Both the position numbers and the translations under genes were made by a program. The notes beneath the pieces were generated by a model. The model was not told the origin of the DNA. It ran no database searches and saw only the letters and a program-made list of their open reading frames with translations. DNA of 64,000 nucleotides from Cololabis saira (taxonomy: Eukaryota > Chordata > Actinopteri > Beloniformes > Belonidae): the NCBI RefSeq assembly GCF_033807715.1, contig NC_084592.1:29212419-29276418 (forward strand), read 5' to 3'. Below are positions 57,583 through 64,000 of this stretch, one piece after another (within the stretch, counting starts at the first letter, position 1; each line of letters opens with the position of its first letter).

Positions 57583-59709
57583 CTGGAAAGGCCAAAGACA
57601 CATTAAAGCTGATCTCAGGTCACTGCAACCTCTCCCGAAGCTCCAGCTCTATCCATTATATGCTCCGCGTTCAAACTGACGTCATTACAGAGGAGAGGGC
57701 TGGAGGTGAACTGTCATCCTCACAAAGGCCTCATGCTGCGTGCACCTGCCTGCCTCATATGTATAAATGCAAACCATTCTCTTCAACAGTCAGGAGTGGT
57801 CTTTCCTAATGTATTATTCTGAACAAAAGGTAAAATGGGGCAGAATCACCTGGAAAGATCAGAGGGAATAATGCATTTCTGCTCACCTCACTGACACAAT
57901 TGAGTCTCTCTTTTCAGAATAGGTTGAAAAAAAAAATCCATTTCAAATCATTTTCATATTATTGCAGTAGAGTTTTTTCCAGAGGCCAGTGAATTTGTGC
58001 TCTCAATCTGAGAGTATGAAAGTATTTTTCTAGAACTACGGTACCAGGAAATGTGCTTGAATATCATAGATGGCAAAGCAATGTCAAATATGACACTGAC
58101 GTCACTCAACAGCAAAATGAGTGGATTTCAATTTACATCCTTGTTTTGCTACCAAGTTGTGTTTTCTCCTTTTGTGATGACTCCTAATAATAAGAAATAG
58201 GTACAAAGACATGAAGATATCTGACCTAAATCAGTCAACTCCCTGATACTTGGAGTTGCTCTTGTCCAAAGGGTATTTCAGAGAGGATGTGGTGGATGCT
58301 GCGCTCCGCTCCAGACCCCGCTCTTCCCTACATGTTGCGCGGCACAAGAACGGCTTGGGGCTGCTGTGCGTTGAGGGTAATGACTTGTTCTCATCCCTGC
58401 ACTCAAGCTCAAAAAAATGTTCGAGTTGGGTTCACCGCTTTGAGAAATAACCTGAGAAACCTCAAAGGCAATGGAGAGTAAACTGATTTTGCCAGTGTCC
58501 CACTTTTATCTTTTAACAAAAAAAAGAAAGCTTTCATGGGGAAATAGAAAGAAATATCCAAGAATTTGGATTCAACAGGTCTTTTTAAAATTTAGTAGAA
58601 ACATTTTACTTTGTTTTTGAGGAAAAATTTAGTTTTTTCTTCCTGCTTTCACAGTAAAATTGGCGTGATCATTGGTGAACCAGCTGATCTCTCCAAACCA
58701 CCCTCAGCTCTGTGAACCTCAGTGTTTCTCTCCCCAGCAGGTTGTCAAACCGCTCCAGATTCAGCCTAAAGTCATGTGAGAAGTCAGCCGGTGTGCAGCT
58801 GCAGCTCCTGGACTAGCCATAACTCTCCTAGCTTCTGTCTCTGTTTCGCAATATCACGGACCAACACCCTCAGCGTCTTTGCTGCAGCTTGTGACCTTCT
58901 CATCAACACAGCCAGAGCCTCTCAGACAGGTTCAAAGATACAACATGCATCCAAGTCCTAAGCTAAAGGAACCAGCTAATATCTGCTTATCACTTGCTGG
59001 AACGCTCTTTGGTCACCTAGCAACCGGCACCGTACGTCAACCCAATTAGCCCTGTTCTCTGACTCTACACCTTGACCGCGGTGATGCTCAGGTTTGCCAC
59101 AAGTAGCGTAAGGCAGTAACTCTTCTTGCTTCACCTGTTGCATTGAGCCTCAAAGAGCCAGCGCTTTAAAAAAGGGATCTTTTTTGTTTTTGCAAAGTGC
59201 GTTCTCTACATGTGAAAAAGCTTTCCATTGTAGTCTTATCTCCTTTTCAAATCGGTAGAAAAAACACCTTATTTGGAAATGAGGACATTTTTGGGAGAAA
59301 ATGTTTTGAAATTCCAATTTGCTCAATTTCAAAGGAAATGGAAACAGGCCTAATGTGAATTACAACCACAAAGTATCTAAATTTGTGTCACTGCCAAAAC
59401 GGAAATCAGAATAAAAGCTAATAAAAGACTAGAAGAAGGAGATTATGTTAATTGAGCATCAATGTGTAGCTATGAAGGCAGTTTGGGGGTTTTAAGAGGA
59501 TTATCTGTGCAAACTCGTCCTGATGGAGTCAACCTTTCTGGCTGGAGCTGCAGCTGGAGGGACAAACACTGTCGCGTTGAGCTGCCTTCACGTCTTCGCT
59601 TCGCTGTGAAGCCAGCATGTGCTCAGACAGATTCACAGCTTCTGCAGTGTTTGCGATGGTGTTGTGGTACCGTTTAGTGTCGGTGCAAGTGTGAGTGTCG
59701 GAGTCAGAC
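57583..59709 (-). other. tmeff2: tmeff2 intron (2.1 kb)
   Basis: Phase 1 intron. 58200-58480 has short frames in two phases with no motif. 59140-59360 resembles a dispersed repeat ('ctttccattgtagtcttatc', 'ggaaatggaaacaggcctaa'). No gene. Confidence 0.7.
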
Positions 59710-59858
59710 CTTGGCAGTGGCCCAGATACTTGACTTCGATGCGCTCCTGCTTCTGACAGGACGCCTCCTTCACCTGGCAGGGGTTGTCGTAGGAGCGACC
59801 GTCTGAGGCACACACCGGGTTAAAGCTGATGTGCAAGCAGTCGATGTTGCAAACACAC
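59710..59858 (-). CDS. tmeff2: tmeff2 exon: second follistatin/Kazal domain
   Basis: Acceptor 'tttttcag', then CVCNIDCLHISFNPVCASDG, RSYDNPCQVKEASCQKQERI and EVKYLGHCQ to donor GTCTGA. The spacing CxC, C, VCASDGxxYxNxC, C and C is the Kazal/follistatin signature, and KEASCQKQ is highly conserved in TMEFF proteins. 149 bases, phase 1 to 1. The first Kazal exon and signal peptide are not in this window, so the gene starts beyond the right edge. Confidence 0.95.
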
Positions 59859-62800
59859 CTGAAAAACAAGAACAGATGGAGGGTTACTGTCCATCGCAAT
59901 AAATATATCAGCAGCACCTATGTGAAATGTGAATTATTAATCCGAACGGGAACATCGGCATTCTGGTGTTTGACTGCAGGGTGCTGGAGTTAAAAGTGCC
60001 ATAAGAAAGGAGAACAGTAAAGCTCTATTGCAGTCAACATGTTGGGAGTAGTAATCTCGCTCGGACTGTGCTCGGGTTCATTCAGTTTGACATAATAGCA
60101 AATGGCTTTAACTTTGCAAAATAAGAAAGGCCTGACACACAAATGATGTACTCCCACAGTGGCAGAAAGCAATTAATACTGAAAGAACTGCCGATAACAA
60201 AGTTGAGGAGTGTTACATTGCAGAGGAAACAAAAAAAGAGAAAAATGTTGTCCTTCAACGTGAAATGTCTTTTCTTCTTTTTGATAAGACTGAAACGAGC
60301 CTCGATATAATATAAAAGTGATTATTTTCTATTTCACAGAAAAAAAATTGAATAAGAAAGCCCTTGAAGGTAACAATAAATCTATTTCACATTTTACACC
60401 ACCCGGCCGTGTTTGACTTAACTGCCAAATACATCTGTCATGATGCTGAACCATTCGTTATTGCACCTTTAAAAAAAATAGAAATAATATCATATTACGC
60501 AGTTTTCACCTGGCTGCAAACACACTTTGCTCTCAGTCACGTTCGGACAACTGGCTATTAAAAGGAAGACAGCTGCAGAAGGAGCTCAATGCTTTAAATT
60601 AAACAATGACATGACAAAGGCGTTCTGCCACATCTGGTCTACTGCAACGCCACAGCAGCCGCTAAAAGCATGACCTGTAAGATCATTGTAAAGGAACTAA
60701 CGACGGGAGCTGCTAACTAGCTTCTAGCATACTTAACGACTGTCGCTGGAGTTCCGATGTAAACAGCCGCTCTTCAAAAGCAGTAACATTGTACCTGACA
60801 TACTCTCTACTGGTGGTGATTTGAGATTGAACATTAGACGAAAAAGCATCCTCTAACATTCTTTTGCAGCACTTTGCAGTCAAAGTCCAAAAGAAGAAGT
60901 GGTATGTGTTATGTTACGTAGTTCAGTTTGTTATATTTGGTATAAATGCATTTATTTTATTTAAAAATGGTTGCTTAGCTGCTATTACATTAGCATTATG
61001 TATTATGATACTGTGTGTCAGATAATACATTTCATGTGTTAATATTTAAAAAAAAGGCATACATATTAATTGTAATCTTCTACTAAAACTCCCAAATCAG
61101 AGTGTTACTGGGGTCAGTCTTCCCCGGAACCTGAGAACAAATCATTTTGATGATCTGCATCTGAACTGTCATGTCCGGTCTGGCCCGTATTCTCTTTTAA
61201 AAGGTAAATTTCATCAGGTTTTAATCCACTTTCTCTAAGTGATATTTGATGTATTTGAAGTTTGGGATTGTTTCATTGCATCAGAGTAAAAACTGTTTGT
61301 GCACTTAGATAACCACTTAGAGGCAGGAAACATTTAAATTAGCCAGTGTTTGTGTCCTCTACCTAATGAATCATTTACATCATTCCATTCCATTGCTGTG
61401 TTCTTGCAGGGCACTGCAATGTCTTTATTTATCAGAGAATCACGAGTTTACTCATCCATTTTTAACTCTCAAATTAAGAGGGAAATTTGCAGTTGAACCA
61501 CAATTCTGATCTAAATTTCAAGGTGCAGCACTCTGCATGGGCTGCTCTGCATGCGCCATCTGCATAAACGCAGGTGAGAGAGGAAAGCCTCATGCATGTG
61601 ATTATTCTGGGTGCACATGTGTAGCATGACCCCCTGAATCTGTGGCAGGCCCGATCAGCAGAAATGACACCCAGATGGCCTTCCCAGACACTGCTGCTGA
61701 GTAGCGCCGCTTGCACGATTCTGTAATTATAAATCTGTCACCAGTCTCACCGGTGCTTTCTCTTTCCTCTTGTGCCAAGCTCTCGGTAAAGCCTGGGCAT
61801 TGAGCTGTCTTATAGCCGCATTTGCATACATGCCCACCAACACATAAATACAAGCCCACACACACACTCGCGCACACACACACACACACGCGCACACACA
61901 CACACACACACACGCGCACACACAGAGGCAGACACCTCCGCAATCAGCCGTGATGATTCACAAGTGCTGACATTGATGTTGATTGAAATGGCGCGCAGCA
62001 AAGCGTGACAGTGCTCAGCTACTGCTGTAATGATGGATCAGCAAAGCAAGAATGATGTGAAGAGAGGCTTCGTTAGGCATCACAGAGGATGCAGTGGTGG
62101 AAAGGCTGGCAATCCTCCAAATCCCACATGACACTGAAGGTGAGCCTCCACGGCGATGAGTGACCTGCCACTGCACAGGGTTACACTACGAGACCATAAC
62201 GCTGTCATTTGAAATGACATCTCACTTAAATTTCAAAGAACGCCTCTTTTTTTGCCTCTGCTGTAATTAGGGCCACGACAATGAGAGGAATCTACAGCTG
62301 ACAAAGTCTTTCAGCGATAATTGATTCGGCTGTGAAAAAAGCAATCCTTTCAGCAGTCTCGCCTTGTGTTTTTGCTATTGTATTTCAAAAGTGTGTGTCT
62401 CTATTTCTATTGTGTGCGTGAAAGAAATGTTTCATTACTAGGTAAAAAAAATACTGTCAGAAAGTTTCTTGGCGCTTCACAAAATGTGCCTAAAAAGCAA
62501 AAGTACCCATTTCACTGTTCTTTTTCTCCTATTTTGTATAAGTTGATTAACTTTCTTGCATCCCGTCTCTGAGGATGGAAGAAAGTTTGTGTAAGAAGCA
62601 AGAAGTAAAGCAAACCTGAGGGAACATGAGTATGTGCTCCTTTTTCTACGCTCTTTTACAGCAGTAACAGCTGGGAGTCTCTTGGGGTTTGTACTTAGAT
62701 TCGCAGCCTCTGGGATTTTTGCTCATTCCTCAACACAGATCTACTGATTGAAGCTGGATGGATCTGGACTTCAGACAAGATAATTTCACTATATTGAAGT

Positions 62801-63130
62801 GTTTCCTCAGTTAACCACTTAATCTTAACAGGAAACATATTATGTAATTTTTTCAAAAGTAGACCCAGTGTTCTCAGGTTTTAATAAAATGCTGGGATGT
62901 GCTGTTATCAAAATACCACACAAATACACCAGAAAAGCAGCCTTTTCAGCCACGTCATCACAGCTCAGTTTATAGCAGCTGGTTTTAAAGGGTGGAGTCA
63001 GCCACTCCACTTAACGCTGCCCCCTCTATATCGCTGAGGTGCGTTCAGGAAATGCATCAAGAACTTGATTTGGGTGGAGACTAAGATAGTAAAGATGGAT
63101 GATTCTATTCTGATCTGGTGTCACGTTCAG
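59859..63130 (-). other. tmeff2: tmeff2 upstream intron, part in window
   Basis: No further tmeff2 exon was found to the right edge. 61858-61922 is a (CA)n array. 62620-62790 resembles a dispersed fish repeat ('gggagtctcttggggtttgt', 'gctcattcctcaacacagat'). 62030-62345 is repeat-free with homeodomain-like TAATTA. The remainder shows nothing recognisable. Confidence 0.65.
61858..61922. repeat. (CA)n microsatellite
   Basis: About 30 CA units with CG interruptions. Confidence 0.93.
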
Positions 63131-63760
63131 GCCGCCGCAAGGGGTGTGCGAACCGTGCGACCGCACAGGGCCTCGCGCCCCAAGGGGCCTCGCGCTATGG
63201 GCCGTTTTTTTTTTTCAAATTTTTTTTTTGTTTTTTCCCTTATAAAAATCAACAGTCACGTTCCATTATAGACCTAAATGTGTACTAGTCTGTGCATATC
63301 AATAAATATATGTGCAATGATGCGCGTGTCTGTTGTTCAACACAACTGATCAGACCAAGCGCAGACACAAGCTGCTCTGATCCAGACGGGTGGAGTTGGA
63401 ACAAACTGTCACACAATGTCAAGAGAACGAGACAGAATCAGGAAATTTCCATCAGGGGATGAAAAAAGAAAAAAAAGAAAGAAAATGGAAGAGTTTAATG
63501 CCTCTCTGAAAGGCTCGTTTGATAAATTTGTTACAAAAATCACCGATCCGACCGGGTCTCAAGCAGCCGCGGGGCCCCGCGTCGAGGCAAGCCCAAATGA
63601 TGATGAGGCAGGGGAAAGTATCCAGTATTTTGCTAATTGGAGAGTTAAAATTGCGCATATAGACACCCGATCTGACCCGAAAAACCCCAGAAATTTTTCG
63701 AGGGCCCCCCCCGGCCATTTCGCACAGGGCCTCGCAAATCTCCCAGGCAGCTCTGCTTAT
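63131..63760 (+). mobile_element. Fragment of a hAT-like transposon
   Basis: The left edge 'ggccgccgcaaggggtgtgc' with 'gcacagggcctcgcgcccca' and the right edge 'cgcacagggcctcgcaaatc' share a GC-rich motif, here in direct orientation, around a short coding start. Looks like an internal deletion derivative. Exact ends and target duplication are not resolved. Confidence 0.45.
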
Positions 63761-63799
63761 GCTGGTGAAGTATACACATATACCTTTTGTGACACATAG
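63416..63799 (+). pseudogene. N-terminal end of a hAT-type (ZMYM1-like) transposase
   Basis: MSRERDRIRKFPSGDEKRKK, then MEEFNASLKGSFDKFVTK and later NWRVKIAHIDTRSDPKNPRN. A short basic start with FPSGxEKRKK is seen at the N-terminus of fish zinc-finger MYM/hAT-like proteins (recognised from memory). The zinc finger, DDE and dimerisation regions are missing; the frame runs into the GC-rich edge. Confidence 0.5.
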
Positions 63800-63979
63800 T
63801 TATGACATAATGTGAAGTAGTGGCTTGGTTTTGTTTTCTAATGTTTTTTAAAAACAAACAATAGTTTTTAACTAAACCGCATTAATGTGGACACAATTTG
63901 AACTGCTCACTGAATTATCACTGAGTTACCTCAAAGTCTTAGATTTAGTCACTTCAGGTACTAGTACCTATGATTGAAA

Positions 63980-64000
63980 GCCCCCCCCCCCCCCCCCCCC
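63980..64000. repeat. Poly(C) run at window edge
   Basis: 20 or more C at the very end. May be a real homopolymer or a sequencing artefact. Confidence 0.8.

Overview
This window is vertebrate and almost certainly teleost fish DNA. It carries spliced exons of a vertebrate gene (tmeff2), L2-type LINEs, and hAT, Harbinger, ISL2EU and piggyBac-like elements with intact target-site duplications, plus long CA, AT and GAAA microsatellites. There are no bacterial operons and no CRISPR. Nearly every short open frame is a shadow of a repeat.

Left part (1-36 kb) is an accessory region. Positions 811-25576 hold five tandem units (U1-U5, about 3.1 kb each before later insertions). Each unit pairs one tRNA-Ser(AGA) gene with the promoter side and first exons of a spliced transposase-like gene that has zinc-finger and RNase-H-like features. 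Only the last unit runs on into the remaining exons, to about 28442. The units were then hit by other elements: a Harbinger MITE and a full L2 LINE in U1, a Harbinger/ISL2EU/hAT nest at the U4 border, a hAT MITE in U1 and U4, and a solo LTR in U4. A sixth tRNA copy (31484) sits inside remains of an older, diverged paralogue of the same transposase gene (about 30.9-36.2 kb).

Right part (38-64 kb) is a host gene on the minus strand. Five exons of tmeff2 (tomoregulin-2) run from 59858 down to 39023: the second follistatin/Kazal domain, a linker, a split EGF domain, the transmembrane segment and the cytoplasmic tail with stop codon, followed by a 3' UTR. Splice phases match at every junction. The earlier exons lie beyond the right edge. 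The introns hold a Tc1/mariner-like relic, several hAT MITEs with exact 8-bp target duplications, a TTAA-flanked element, LINE fragments and a MITE nested in a MITE of the same family.

Apart from the tRNA genes and tmeff2, the only long coding frame that looks intact is ORF2 of the L2 LINE (4121-6907). The transposase copies are all broken. They share a frameshift, which suggests that the array grew from an already inactive gene. The most interesting structure is the composite tRNA-transposase array and its mosaic history. I found no clear undescribed biological system beyond it.
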